Of a stretch of DNA of 18,900 nt, positions 11,720-18,900 are shown piece after piece. The notes under the pieces are model-generated. The model had not been told where the DNA came from. It did not search any database and saw only the letters and a list, made by a program, of their open reading frames with translations. Each line of letters begins with the position of its first letter. Positions within the stretch are counted from its first letter, which is position 1. This DNA comes from Spirochaetia bacterium (GTDB lineage: Bacteria > Spirochaetota > Spirochaetia > Treponematales > Treponemataceae). A program made the translations under genes and the position numbers. The stretch covers positions 1 to 18,900 of the forward strand of contig CAAGBC010000035.1 of assembly GCA_900767955.1 (NCBI GenBank), given 5' to 3'.

Positions 11720-13585
11720 TTACTTGTCAAATTTTCTGTCATACAAGAATGTTGCAATCAAAACAACAAACACAGAACCCGCATTATGAACCAATGCTCC
11801 ACTTGTTGGATTTAACATTCCTAAAACAGACAATGCAATCGCCAAGAAATTTATAAACATAGAAAGTGAAATACTAAACTTTATTGTTTTTACAGTTGCA
11901 TTTGCAAGTCGTTTCAAATATGGCAATTTTGAAATATCATCTTTCATTAATGCAATATCACTAGCTTCTACTGCAATATCACTTCCCATAATTCCCATTG
12001 CAATTCCAACATTTGCTGTTTTTAATGCTGGAGCATCATTTATTCCATCTCCAATCATACAAACAGTTTTGCCTTCATTTTGAAGTTTTATAATATTGCT
12101 CACTTTTTCTTCTGGAAGTAATTCCGAATGAACATTTTTTATTCCTGCTTTTTGAGCAAAATAATCAGCAGTTTTTTTGTTATCTCCAGTCAGAAGAACA
12201 ACATCTGTATTCATAGCAGAAAGTTTTTTTACAATAGAATTAGCTTCTTCACGAATAACATCTGACAAAGCAATAATTCCAACGCATTCCTGATTTTTTG
12301 CAATTAAAACTGAAACTTTTCCTTGCAGTCTCAATTCAGAAAGTTTTGTTTTTACATTTTCATCAATTTTTACATTTGCTTCTTCAAAATACTTTTCGTT
12401 ACCACAAATGATTTTTTCATTATTTATTATTGCAGAAACACCCTTTCCGCTTTGCATTTTAAATTCTTCAGGTTGATACAATTCAATATTCTGAATTTTT
12501 GCATATTCTAAAATTGACTTTCCTAAAGGATGTTCACTTTTGGATTCACAGGAAGCCGCAATTTTTACTAATTCTTTTTCTGCCAATTCAGTAAGACAAA
12601 TTACATCAGAAACTTCTAATTTTCCATAAGTTAATGTTCCTGTTTTATCAAATGCCACAGTATTAACTTTTCCCATTTTTTCTAATGCTTCACCAGATTT
12701 AATTATAATTCCGTGCTTTGTTGCTTGCCCAATTGCAGCCATAATTGCAGTAGGAGTTGCCAAAACTAATGCACAAGGACAGAACACAACTAACACAGTT
12801 ACAGCTCTAGTTACATCTTTTGTAATAATATATGTAATTATTGCAATCACTAAAGCCACAGGAACTAGCACACTGGCCCATTTATCAGTAATTCGTTGCA
12901 TTGGTGCTTTTTTATCTTCCGCATCTTTTACCATTTGAATAAGTTTTTGCAAGGAACTATTTTTTCCAACTTTTGTAGCTTTTATATCAATTGAACCAAA
13001 ACAGTTAATTGTGCCAGAAAAAACTTCATCATTTACATTCTTATCAACAGGAATTGATTCACCTGTCATAACAGATTGGTCAATAGATGTTTCCCCAGAA
13101 ATAATTATTCCATCAACAGGAATTGCTTCTCCTGGCAAAATACGAATTACATCGCCTTGTTTTATTTCTTCTGCAGGAATTATAATTTCTTTTCCATCAC
13201 GAATTATTCTTCCCTGAGTTGGTGCCAAATTGATAAGCTTTTTCAAACCTTTTTTTGCGCGACCAGTAGTCAATTCTTCCAAAATTTCTCCAATTGCCAT
13301 GATAAACGCAACTTCCGCAGCAGCAAATAAATCATCTATTAAAACAGCAGCAATCATTGCAACAGAAATTAACAACGCAGAAGAAATTTTACTAATTCCT
13401 TTATTGCGAATAAGTTTTTTCACAGCTGAATAAACCAATGGAGAACCACTAATCAAAATTGTAACCCAAGCAAGATTTCCCAAAACTTCCATTCCAACTT
13501 TAGGAAACACAAAGCTTGCTATTAAAAAAATTCCACCAATAATCGTTGCAGGAATTGATTCCAAAACATGAATAATTTTTTTCAT
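11720..13585 (-). CDS. P1B-type heavy-metal-transporting ATPase, no N-terminal metal-binding domain
   Basis: A 621-residue inner-membrane ATPase that exports a transition metal from the cytoplasm. Seen are the actuator loop TGES (174-177), the transport-site CPC (269-271) in FCPCALVLATPTAIMAA, the phosphorylated Asp313 in DKTGTLT, the P1B-specific SEHPLG (His352) and GDGINDAPALKTANVGIAMG. The last helix region carries NPTSGALVHNAGS. CPC with HNAGS does not match the classic Cu (P1B-1) helix signatures. A divalent metal is likelier, but the metal cannot be fixed from this. The N-terminus starts straight with membrane segments and has no HMA or His-rich domain. The ribosome site GGGGGT precedes the ATG, and a 42-bp hairpin begins 12 bases upstream of it. 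Close to the feo and ferritin genes, it may serve metal balance. It is divergent from a TetR-type regulator. Confidence 0.92.
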   Translation of the reverse strand: MKKIIHVLESIPATIIGGIFLIASFVFPKVGMEVLGNLAWVTILISGSPLVYSAVKKLIRNKGISKISSALLISVAMIAAVLIDDLFAAAEVAFIMAIGEILEELTTGRAKKGLKKLINLAPTQGRIIRDGKEIIIPAEEIKQGDVIRILPGEAIPVDGIIISGETSIDQSVMTGESIPVDKNVNDEVFSGTINCFGSIDIKATKVGKNSSLQKLIQMVKDAEDKKAPMQRITDKWASVLVPVALVIAIITYIITKDVTRAVTVLVVFCPCALVLATPTAIMAAIGQATKHGIIIKSGEALEKMGKVNTVAFDKTGTLTYGKLEVSDVICLTELAEKELVKIAASCESKSEHPLGKSILEYAKIQNIELYQPEEFKMQSGKGVSAIINNEKIICGNEKYFEEANVKIDENVKTKLSELRLQGKVSVLIAKNQECVGIIALSDVIREEANSIVKKLSAMNTDVVLLTGDNKKTADYFAQKAGIKNVHSELLPEEKVSNIIKLQNEGKTVCMIGDGINDAPALKTANVGIAMGIMGSDIAVEASDIALMKDDISKLPYLKRLANATVKTIKFSISLSMFINFLAIALSVLGMLNPTSGALVHNAGSVFVVLIATFLYDRKFDK

Positions 13586-13597
13586 ATTACCCCCAAT

Positions 13598-13639
13598 AAA
13601 AAGTCAATGAGGAAATATCAATTTCCGATTTGACTTTTT
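13598..13639 (+). repeat. 42-bp hairpin repeat, copy 1
   Basis: Outer arms AAAAAGTCAA and TTGACTTTTT (10 bp) enclose a 3x3 internal loop TGA/GAT and inner arms GGAAAT/ATTTCC around loop ATCA. It is identical in all 42 bases to 13752-13793 and in the same orientation. Both strands would end in T5, so it looks like a terminator in either direction. On the minus strand it lies just before the ATPase ribosome site. Confidence 0.9.
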
Positions 13640-13641
13640 AC

Positions 13642-13741
13642 GCTGTTTTGCAACTATGTGAAAAACAGCATTTAATAAGAAAGTTTGCAACGCAAACTTT
13701 AAGATAAAAACTTACACGCCATTTTAGTGGAAGTTTTTATC
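13642..13741 (+). repeat. Three consecutive hairpins between the 42-bp repeats
   Basis: First, GCTGTTTT (13642-13649) pairs with AAAACAGC (13662-13669). Second, AAAGTTTGC (13680-13688) pairs with GCAAACTTT (13692-13700), loop AAC. Third, GATAAAAACTT (13703-13713) pairs with AAGTTTTTATC (13731-13741), with an inner CAC/GTG. All arms are perfect. No reading frame longer than a few codons is present. Confidence 0.8.
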
Positions 13742-13751
13742 CCACCCCTAT

Positions 13752-13793
13752 AAAAAGTCAATGAGGAAATATCAATTTCCGATTTGACTTTTT
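13752..13793 (+). repeat. 42-bp hairpin repeat, copy 2
   Basis: This is an exact copy of 13598-13639, starting 154 bp further on. Both copies are also preceded by a CCCC-rich segment and ATAAAAAG, so the duplicated unit is a few bases longer than the hairpin itself. Confidence 0.9.
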
Positions 13794-13827
13794 TGCAATT
13801 TGACTTAATAAAATAAATAAAATACAA

Positions 13828-13922
13828 TGTATTCAATACAGAACATATTGTTTTGTAAGTATAATAAAGTTTGCAAATCTGTTTTACAAGAATTAATTAC
13901 AAAAACTGTTCGATACTGAACA
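13828..13922 (+). promoter_or_regulatory. Promoter region of the TetR-type gene with several small palindromes
   Basis: A TATAAT at 13860-13865 is the likely -10; no good -35 is seen. Around it lie TGTATT-C-AATACA (13828-13840), AACA-TAT-TGTT (13842-13852) and TGTTC-GATACT-GAACA (13907-13922). The GAACA/TGTTC half-site recurs, as expected if the TetR-type protein represses itself. Which palindrome is the operator cannot be told. Confidence 0.4.
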
Positions 13923-13961
13923 TTTTTTCTGTTTTGTTCGGAAAGTTTAATAGGAAAAAAT

Positions 13962-14525
13962 ATGGATAGAAGACAAAAAAGAACTCGTGAAGCAATTTTT
14001 AATGCTTTTACACTAATTTTATCAGAACGAAATTACAATCAAATTTCTGTGCAAGAAATCATTGATAAAGCAAATATCGGAAGAACAACTTTTTACGCAC
14101 ATTACGAAACAAAAGAATCACTTTTGGAAGATTTATGCACAGAACTTTTTGGTCACATTATTGATACAGCAAAAGGAATTCCCCACGGTGGTTATCATTT
14201 TTCATGTGGAAATTCAAACGACTCAGTATTTTTGCATCTTTTAAGACACTTGCAAGAAAATGATTACAACATAATCCAACTTCTTTCATCTCAGAACAAC
14301 GAAATATTTTTACAATATTTTAAATCCAATTTGCAAAACTTAATTCAAATCCAATTTGATAAAAAAATCATAGCGCAAAAATCAAATTTACCAGAAAATT
14401 ATTTAATTCATCATATTTCTTCGTCCTTTGTAAACACAGTTAGCTGGTGGATTTCCCAAGGAATGAAAGAATCTCCTGAATTGATAACAGAATATTTTCT
14501 AAAAACAATTCAATCTCTAGTTTAA
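13962..14525 (+). CDS. TetR/AcrR-family transcriptional regulator
   Basis: A 187-residue one-component repressor. The N-terminal helix-turn-helix (about residues 9-55) is clear: RTREAIFNAFTLILSERNYNQ, then ISVQEIIDKANIGRTTFYAHY and KESLLEDL. The C-terminal half is a variable ligand-binding domain with no recognised ligand; its pattern (HLLRHLQENDYNIIQLLSSQ) resembles the DhaS-like C-terminal group often found with TetR proteins of Firmicutes. The ribosome site AGGAAA precedes the ATG. It is divergent from the metal ATPase across a 376-bp region with hairpins and palindromes, and 45 bp upstream of a GNAT-like gene. Either neighbour may be a target, and self-regulation is likely. Confidence 0.9.
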   Translation: MDRRQKRTREAIFNAFTLILSERNYNQISVQEIIDKANIGRTTFYAHYETKESLLEDLCTELFGHIIDTAKGIPHGGYHFSCGNSNDSVFLHLLRHLQENDYNIIQLLSSQNNEIFLQYFKSNLQNLIQIQFDKKIIAQKSNLPENYLIHHISSSFVNTVSWWISQGMKESPELITEYFLKTIQSLV

Positions 14526-14552
14526 TTTATTCAAGTTACTTTTATTTATTAT

Positions 14553-14558
14553 TATGAT
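14553..14558 (+). promoter_or_regulatory. Possible -10 for the GNAT-like gene (near-leaderless)
   Basis: TATGAT ends 12 bases before the ATG at 14571, so a transcript from it would have only about six leader bases. No ribosome site is visible before this ATG, and the -35 is poor. Confidence 0.25.
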
Positions 14559-14570
14559 ATATTTACAATT

Positions 14571-15179
14571 ATGAATTCACAAATCACACCATTTGATACA
14601 AATAATTTTTCCCAACTTGTTGATTTTGTAAAAGATATGTGGACTTTTTCCCAATGGGAAGACTCTTTCAGAAAGTTTTATGCAGAAATCATTTTAAGGA
14701 ACAATTTCTTTGAAAATAACCTTACTTTTCAAATTATAGAAAAACACAATGCTACAACTTCAGAAAAATTAAATGCAGCAATATTTTTTCAAAAAAAAGC
14801 GGACACAAACAATATTAACAAATGGATTTTAGAAAATTCAAACACTTTTAATGAATCACAAAAAGAAAGCACAAAACTTTGCATAGAATATCTTTCATAT
14901 ATGGATTCAAAAGTTCATTCACTAATGAATGATGATGATATTAAATTGTCACTTTTTGTAAGTTGCAAAAAAGGCTTTGGTTCAATTATTTTTGAAGAAC
15001 TCTGGAATTACTTAAAAGAACAAAACTACAAAAACATGTACCTTTGGACAGATTGTGAATGCAATTGGGAATGGTATATAAAAAATGGATTCACTCTAAT
15101 AGAAGAATCCGCCTATAAAAAATTCAGTAATAACAATAAAAAATACACAACATACATTTTCAAAAAAACAATATCTTAA
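14571..15179 (+). CDS. GNAT-fold acetyltransferase-like protein
   Basis: A 202-residue soluble protein. The C-terminal half has the GNAT arrangement: a beta strand IKLSLFVSCKKGFG with a K-G-F-G acetyl-CoA loop (about 133-137), helix SIIFEELWNYLKEQNYKNMYL, then TDCECNWEWYIKNGFTLIEES (160-180), the usual strand-helix-strand ending in Y..nGF. The N-terminal half is not recognisable beyond its predicted mixed fold, and the acceptor substrate is unknown. The glycine-rich loop is reduced compared with the usual Q/RxxGxG/A. The gene follows the TetR-type regulator on the same strand. It has no visible ribosome site, so translation could be leaderless or coupled. Very high Asn, Lys and Phe content matches the AT-rich DNA. 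Confidence 0.7.
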   Translation: MNSQITPFDTNNFSQLVDFVKDMWTFSQWEDSFRKFYAEIILRNNFFENNLTFQIIEKHNATTSEKLNAAIFFQKKADTNNINKWILENSNTFNESQKESTKLCIEYLSYMDSKVHSLMNDDDIKLSLFVSCKKGFGSIIFEELWNYLKEQNYKNMYLWTDCECNWEWYIKNGFTLIEESAYKKFSNNNKKYTTYIFKKTIS

Positions 15180-15206
15180 TTGTATTTTTTATCACAACAA
15201 ATTCAT

Positions 15207-15246
15207 AAAAAAAAAGAGGAACTATCTAATTAGACAGTCCCTCTTT
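15207..15246 (-). terminator. Strong intrinsic terminator after leuB
   Basis: On the minus strand, from AAAGAGG at 15246 to CCTCTTT at 15213, the two arms pair along about 15-17 bp with two G.U pairs, and a run of T's follows (A-run 15207-15215 on the plus strand). It also lies downstream of the convergent GNAT-like gene, where its T-tract is weak. Confidence 0.93.
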
Positions 15247-15263
15247 ACTAATATTAGAAAAAC

Positions 15264-16355
15264 TTATTTGTTCAAATATTCAACAACAAGTTCACCCATT
15301 TTTTTAGTACCAACAAGTTTACCGCTTGCTTTTACAGCTTCAATATCACCAGCAATATCACCTGTTCTCCAACCTGCATCAAGAACTGCGTTTACAGCGT
15401 TTTCTACATCTTTTGCTTCTGTTTCAAGACCAAAACTGTAACGAAGTAACATAGCAGCAGAAAGAATTGTAGCCAAAGGATTAGCCAAATCTTTTCCTGC
15501 AATATCAGGAGCAGAACCATGAATTGGTTCATAAAGTCCAGGACCTGTTCCATCACCTAAAGATGCTGATGCCAACATTCCAATTGAACCTGTAATCTGG
15601 CTTGCTTCATCAGAAAGAATATCACCAAACATATTGCTTGTTGCAATAACATCAAACTGGCGTGGATTACGAACCATCTGCATAGAAGCATTATCAATAT
15701 ACATATATGAAAGAGTTACATCAGGATAATCGCCTTTTACATCTTCTGCTACACGGCGCCACAACTGTGATGAATTCAAGATATTAGCTTTGTCAACTAC
15801 GCAAAGTCTTTTCTGGCGTTTTTGTGCATATTCAAAGCCCATGCGAATAATTCTTTCAACTTCAGGGCGAGTATATTTTTCTGTATCCCAAGCTGTATTC
15901 TGATCTTCAGAAGTTCCTCTTTCTCCGAAGTAAATACCACCTGTTAATTCACGAACGATAAGAATATCAAGTCCATCACCTACAATTTCATCTTTTAATG
16001 GACAAGCATCTTTTAACTGTTTCCACATTACAGCAGGGCGCAAGTTTGCAAAAACTTTCATTCCACCACGAAGTCCAAGCAATGCTTTTTCTGGACGAAT
16101 TTCAGAAGGAAGATTATCCCATTTTGGTCCACCAACAGCACCAAGCAATGCAGCATCACTATTTAAACAAATATCAAGCTGTTCCTGTGGAAGTGGTTTT
16201 CCAAACTGATCAATAGCAACTCCACCAGCAATAACATTTTTATAAGAGAATGAGTGACCATATTTTTTTGCAACAACATTCAAAACATTTACAGCTTCTG
16301 CAACTACATCAGGACCAATTCCATCACCAGGAATTAAAGCAATTGTCTTTTCCAT
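15264..16355 (-). CDS. leuB: 3-isopropylmalate dehydrogenase
   Basis: A 363-residue NAD-dependent cytoplasmic enzyme that oxidatively decarboxylates 3-isopropylmalate in leucine synthesis and, in organisms with the citramalate route, also 3-methylmalate to 2-oxobutyrate. Marks are IPGDGIGPDV (8-17), the substrate arginines in LRGGMKVFANLRP (Arg96, Arg106) and in VRELTGGIYFGE, DKANIL, and the metal site in DNASMQMVRNPRQFDV and FGDILSDEASQ. The ribosome site AGAGGAA precedes the ATG. The gene lies 82 bp after cimA on the same strand, with a candidate promoter in the gap and a strong terminator behind it. leuC and leuD are not in the window. Confidence 0.95.
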   Translation of the reverse strand: MEKTIALIPGDGIGPDVVAEAVNVLNVVAKKYGHSFSYKNVIAGGVAIDQFGKPLPQEQLDICLNSDAALLGAVGGPKWDNLPSEIRPEKALLGLRGGMKVFANLRPAVMWKQLKDACPLKDEIVGDGLDILIVRELTGGIYFGERGTSEDQNTAWDTEKYTRPEVERIIRMGFEYAQKRQKRLCVVDKANILNSSQLWRRVAEDVKGDYPDVTLSYMYIDNASMQMVRNPRQFDVIATSNMFGDILSDEASQITGSIGMLASASLGDGTGPGLYEPIHGSAPDIAGKDLANPLATILSAAMLLRYSFGLETEAKDVENAVNAVLDAGWRTGDIAGDIEAVKASGKLVGTKKMGELVVEYLNK

Positions 16356-16403
16356 TTTATTCCTCTATTTTGTAAAATCTTTAATTATACTAATTATATT
16401 TTA

Positions 16404-16432
16404 ATTATACTAAAGTTGAGCCTTATAATCAA
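16404..16432 (-). promoter_or_regulatory. Candidate sigma-70 promoter of leuB
   Basis: On the minus strand, TTGATT (16432-16427) and TATAAT (16409-16404) have a 17-bp spacer. A 12-bp direct repeat TTAATTATACTA (16381-16392 and 16401-16412) puts a second TATAAT 20 bp downstream. leuB may therefore be transcribed both with cimA and alone. Confidence 0.45.
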
Positions 16433-16437
16433 TAAGA

Positions 16438-18036
16438 CTAATTTCGGCGTAAATGCTTTTCGATATCTTTTATAAGTTTATATTCAAAAGAATCACACAA
16501 AGCAAGCCAAGATGCTTCCATAACATCACTAGAAACACCAACTGTTGTCCAAGAATTATTTCCGTCAGTACTTTCGATTAATACACGAACACGGCTAGCA
16601 GTTGCAGATTTTCCATCAAGAACACGAACTTTATAATCTGTAAGACGAATCTGTGAAACAGCTGGATAAAATCTACACAAAGCTTTACGCAATGCAATAT
16701 CCAAAGCGTTAACTGGTCCGTCACCTTCACCTGCAGTAACTTCAATTTGACCGTCAACTTCAACTTTGATTTGAGCACAAGCACAAACACCTTCTTCTGG
16801 ACGAGGATTTACACCATTTGTTTGATAATAATGAAGTTTAAAGAAAGGCTGATAGCGACCAATCATTTTTCTTGCCAAAAGTTCAAAACTACCATCAGCA
16901 CCTTCAAATTGATAACCTTCAAATTCTAGTTGCTTCATTTTTTTCATAATGTCGCCAACAACAGGATTATCTTTTGAAATCATTGGATCAATTTTCTGGA
17001 TTTTTTCAATAATTGTTGCACGACCTGCAACTTCACTCATCAAGAATACGCGCTGATTTCCAACTGCTTCTGGATTTATATGTTCATAAGCAGAAGGATT
17101 TTTCAAAACTGCATCAATATGCATTCCTGCTTTATGACTAAATGCACTTCCACCAACAAAAGGAAGTTGTGTATTAAGAGAAACATTTGTAATTTCAGCA
17201 ACACGCTTTGCAATTGGTGTTAATTCCTGAAGTTTTTCATCTTCCAAACATTTGTAACCCATTTTTAATTGCAAACAAGGAATAATAGAACTTAAGTTTG
17301 CATTTCCTGTTCGTTCACCAAAACCAAGGAATGTTCCCTGAACATGTCTTGCACCACTTTCAACAGCAACCAAAGAATTAGCAACTGCAAGACCACAATC
17401 ATTATGAGTATGAATTCCGACTTTTACCTTATCTCCAAAATGTTTACAAACTGCAGCAACTGCTGTTTCACAATCTTTAAGCATACAGCCTCCCTTTGTT
17501 TCACACAAAGAAAGAACTTTTGCTCCACCTTCTACAGCTGCTTCAAGAGTTTTTATAGCATAGTCTGAATTTTCTTGATAACCTGTAAAAAAATGTTCAG
17601 CATCATAAATAACTTGTCTTCCATTATCACAAAGGAATTTACAAGTATCGCGAATCATTGCAAGATTTTCTTCTAATGTTGTTTTAATAATATCAGTAAC
17701 TTGGAATGTCCATGATTTTCCAAAAATAACAACCCATTCTGTATCAGCGGCAAGCAAACTCTGCAAATTTACATCTTCTGAACAATTTATATCTTTACGA
17801 CGAGTTGAACCAAATGCACATAATTTTGATGTTTTTAATTCAACTTTTTTCATCTCCTGAAAGAATTCCATATCTTTTGGATTTGAACCAGGGTTTCCAG
17901 CTTCAATAAATGCAACACCTAATTCATCAAGAGCTTTACAAATATGAATCTTATCCTGAACTGAAAAACTAATTCCTTCTCCTTGAGCACCATCTCTAAG
18001 ACTTGAATCTAAAATTTCCACATTTTTATCAGACAT
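16438..18036 (-). CDS. cimA: (R)-citramalate synthase
   Basis: A 532-residue enzyme condensing pyruvate and acetyl-CoA to (R)-citramalate, the first step of the threonine-independent route to 2-oxobutyrate and isoleucine. The N-terminal TIM barrel has SSLRDGAQGEGISFS (11-25, catalytic Arg14 and metal ligand Asp15), PGSNPKDMEFF and HTHND (209-213). The C-terminal 150 residues form the LeuA-dimer-type allosteric domain with TAGEGDGPVNALDIALRKAL. QGEGISFS, PGSNPKD and the length separate it from 2-isopropylmalate synthase. The ATG at 18036 has GGAGG five bases before it; the in-frame TTG at 18063 lies upstream of that site and is not used. One oddity is that the usual CDTNGG-type loop reads CETKGG (178-183). 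leuB follows, giving two of the enzymes of the pathway. Confidence 0.93.
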   Translation of the reverse strand: MSDKNVEILDSSLRDGAQGEGISFSVQDKIHICKALDELGVAFIEAGNPGSNPKDMEFFQEMKKVELKTSKLCAFGSTRRKDINCSEDVNLQSLLAADTEWVVIFGKSWTFQVTDIIKTTLEENLAMIRDTCKFLCDNGRQVIYDAEHFFTGYQENSDYAIKTLEAAVEGGAKVLSLCETKGGCMLKDCETAVAAVCKHFGDKVKVGIHTHNDCGLAVANSLVAVESGARHVQGTFLGFGERTGNANLSSIIPCLQLKMGYKCLEDEKLQELTPIAKRVAEITNVSLNTQLPFVGGSAFSHKAGMHIDAVLKNPSAYEHINPEAVGNQRVFLMSEVAGRATIIEKIQKIDPMISKDNPVVGDIMKKMKQLEFEGYQFEGADGSFELLARKMIGRYQPFFKLHYYQTNGVNPRPEEGVCACAQIKVEVDGQIEVTAGEGDGPVNALDIALRKALCRFYPAVSQIRLTDYKVRVLDGKSATASRVRVLIESTDGNNSWTTVGVSSDVMEASWLALCDSFEYKLIKDIEKHLRRN

Positions 18037-18142
18037 AAGACCTCCAGCAAAATCGTAAAGCAAAAGAAAATGTTATTAAAACACATAATTCACTTCACGA
18101 ATTTTAATTATATAACTTTAATTTTTAGTATATTTTTGAAAG

Positions 18143-18186
18143 AAAAGCAATATAATAGAAAGAATTAATTAAAATCTATTGCTTTT
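18143..18186 (+). promoter_or_regulatory. 10-bp inverted repeat over a -10 box before the amidohydrolase gene
   Basis: AAAAGCAATA (18143-18152) and TATTGCTTTT (18177-18186) are perfect arms 24 bp apart. A TATAAT at 18151-18156 begins inside the left arm, so a bound protein or the hairpin could control the start of transcription. No clear -35 is seen. The rest of the gap 18064-18223 holds AT-rich divergent promoter DNA. Confidence 0.45.
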
Positions 18187-18223
18187 ATTTAAATAAAATG
18201 AAAGAATACTGCGAGGTTTTTTA

Positions 18224-18900
18224 ATGATTATTGATACACATGTTCATTCAGGTTCTATGCTAAGTTTTAATATGCCAGAAGCAACAGTTCTTAAGGCTAT
18301 TGAAAAATATAACATTGATATTGCTTTAGTTTCAAATTGTCAAGCTAGTGAATGTGATCATCAACAAATATTATTACCACAGGAAGTTCAAATTCCGCAG
18401 ATTGTTTGTGCAGAAAATTCTGTAAAATTCGCAAAAGAAAACCCAGGAAAGATTTTTGCTGCGATTTGGGTAAAACCTCAACAAGAATATCCTGACGACC
18501 AGTTACTCAATTTAATTGAAAACAACTTAGATGTCATCAAAGCAATAAAAATCCATGCATACCATTCTGCAGTTCCATTTGACGGAGACAGAGTTGAACC
18601 TTACATTCAACTTGCTGATAGATTAAACCTTCCAGTTATCACTCACACAGGAACAAATGATACAGATTCCGTAGACAGAGTTTACAACATGGCATTAAGA
18701 TTTCCAAAAGTAAATTTTGTTATGGCTCACATGGGATTAGGTTCTGATAATTCAAGAGCGACACAACTTATTGGAAAATTGCCTAATCTATATGGTGACA
18801 CAACTTGGGTTCCAATGGAAAACACTATTAAATTTATTAAAAAAGTCGGAAGCCACAAAATAATGTTCGGAAGCGATATGCCAATTGACGGGTTAGACAC
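18224..18900 (+). CDS. Amidohydrolase-2-type metal-dependent hydrolase (5' part)
   Basis: The first 225 residues of a TIM-barrel hydrolase, cut by the window end. Metal-site marks are DTHVH (4-8, His6 and His8), KIHAYH, the ITHTG strand, MAHMG and FGSDMP, the last bearing the catalytic Asp. This is the amidohydrolase 2 (PF04909) pattern, whose members hydrolyse or decarboxylate varied cyclic and aromatic substrates; the substrate here is unknown. A GAGG ribosome site lies 9 bases before the ATG. The gene is divergent from cimA and has its own -10 with an inverted repeat. Members run to about 240-290 residues, so only a short part should be missing. Confidence 0.88.
   Translation, partial: MIIDTHVHSGSMLSFNMPEATVLKAIEKYNIDIALVSNCQASECDHQQILLPQEVQIPQIVCAENSVKFAKENPGKIFAAIWVKPQQEYPDDQLLNLIENNLDVIKAIKIHAYHSAVPFDGDRVEPYIQLADRLNLPVITHTGTNDTDSVDRVYNMALRFPKVNFVMAHMGLGSDNSRATQLIGKLPNLYGDTTWVPMENTIKFIKKVGSHKIMFGSDMPIDGLD

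Noticed and set aside
13598..13793. CRISPR array or integron attC sites
   Set aside because: Only two identical repeats 154 bp apart, no regular spacers and no cas or integrase gene; the attC core sequences are not seen.
16384..16412. Direct repeat TTAATTATACTA as a regulatory site
   Set aside because: The bases are only A/T plus one C and duplicate a TATAAT box; in such AT-rich DNA this alone is not evidence for a regulator site. It is noted only with the leuB promoter.

Overview
The window is an AT-rich bacterial chromosome fragment. Its gene content suggests a strict anaerobe with a fermentative metabolism: a sensory [FeFe]-hydrogenase-like chemoreceptor, ferrous iron uptake by Feo, a ferritin, and a citramalate synthase. 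A host-associated Treponema-like spirochaete is my best guess. That is an inference from gene content and protein style; no rRNA or marker gene is present to prove it. The first 30 bases are Illumina library adapter, so the true sequence begins at 31 inside a truncated gene.

Layout. 31-399 is the 3' end of an AlkD-like DNA alkylation repair gene. 500-3155 is a two-gene unit of iron-type alcohol dehydrogenase and class-3-like aldehyde dehydrogenase. 3268-5512 is an OPT-family transporter overlapping a PqqD-like gene, closed by a strong terminator. 5564-6079 (minus) is a ferritin. Divergent from it, 6233-8287 (plus) encodes a soluble fusion of ferredoxin clusters, an [FeFe]-hydrogenase H-cluster domain, an extra Fe-S domain and a chemotaxis signalling domain.

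8332-11443 (minus) is a feo locus, in transcription order feoA, feoB, a GxxExxY nuclease-like gene, and a 49-residue FeoB-associated Cys-rich membrane protein. The nuclease-like gene is wrapped in copies of a palindromic repeat and appears to have been inserted between feoB and its small partner. feoA has a good sigma-70 promoter. Three GTTAG-N6-CTAAC palindromes lie at the feoA start region and between feoA and feoB, so metal-dependent repression is likely.

11720-13585 (minus) is a P1B-type metal ATPase without an N-terminal metal-binding domain. Upstream of it, 13598-13793 holds five consecutive hairpins, the first and last being identical 42-bp copies. 13962-15179 (plus) holds a TetR-type regulator and a GNAT-like acetyltransferase. 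15264-18036 (minus) holds leuB and cimA, the dehydrogenase and synthase of the citramalate route to 2-oxobutyrate and isoleucine. 18224-18900 (plus) is the start of an amidohydrolase cut by the window end.

The items most worth following up are: (1) the repeat family around the GxxExxY gene, whose small TAAC-loop hairpins keep base pairing through compensatory changes and which supplies the C-terminus and stop of that gene and overlaps the stop of feoB; (2) the five-hairpin array before the metal ATPase; (3) the feo operator set; (4) the hydrogenase-chemoreceptor fusion lacking the proton-transfer cysteine.
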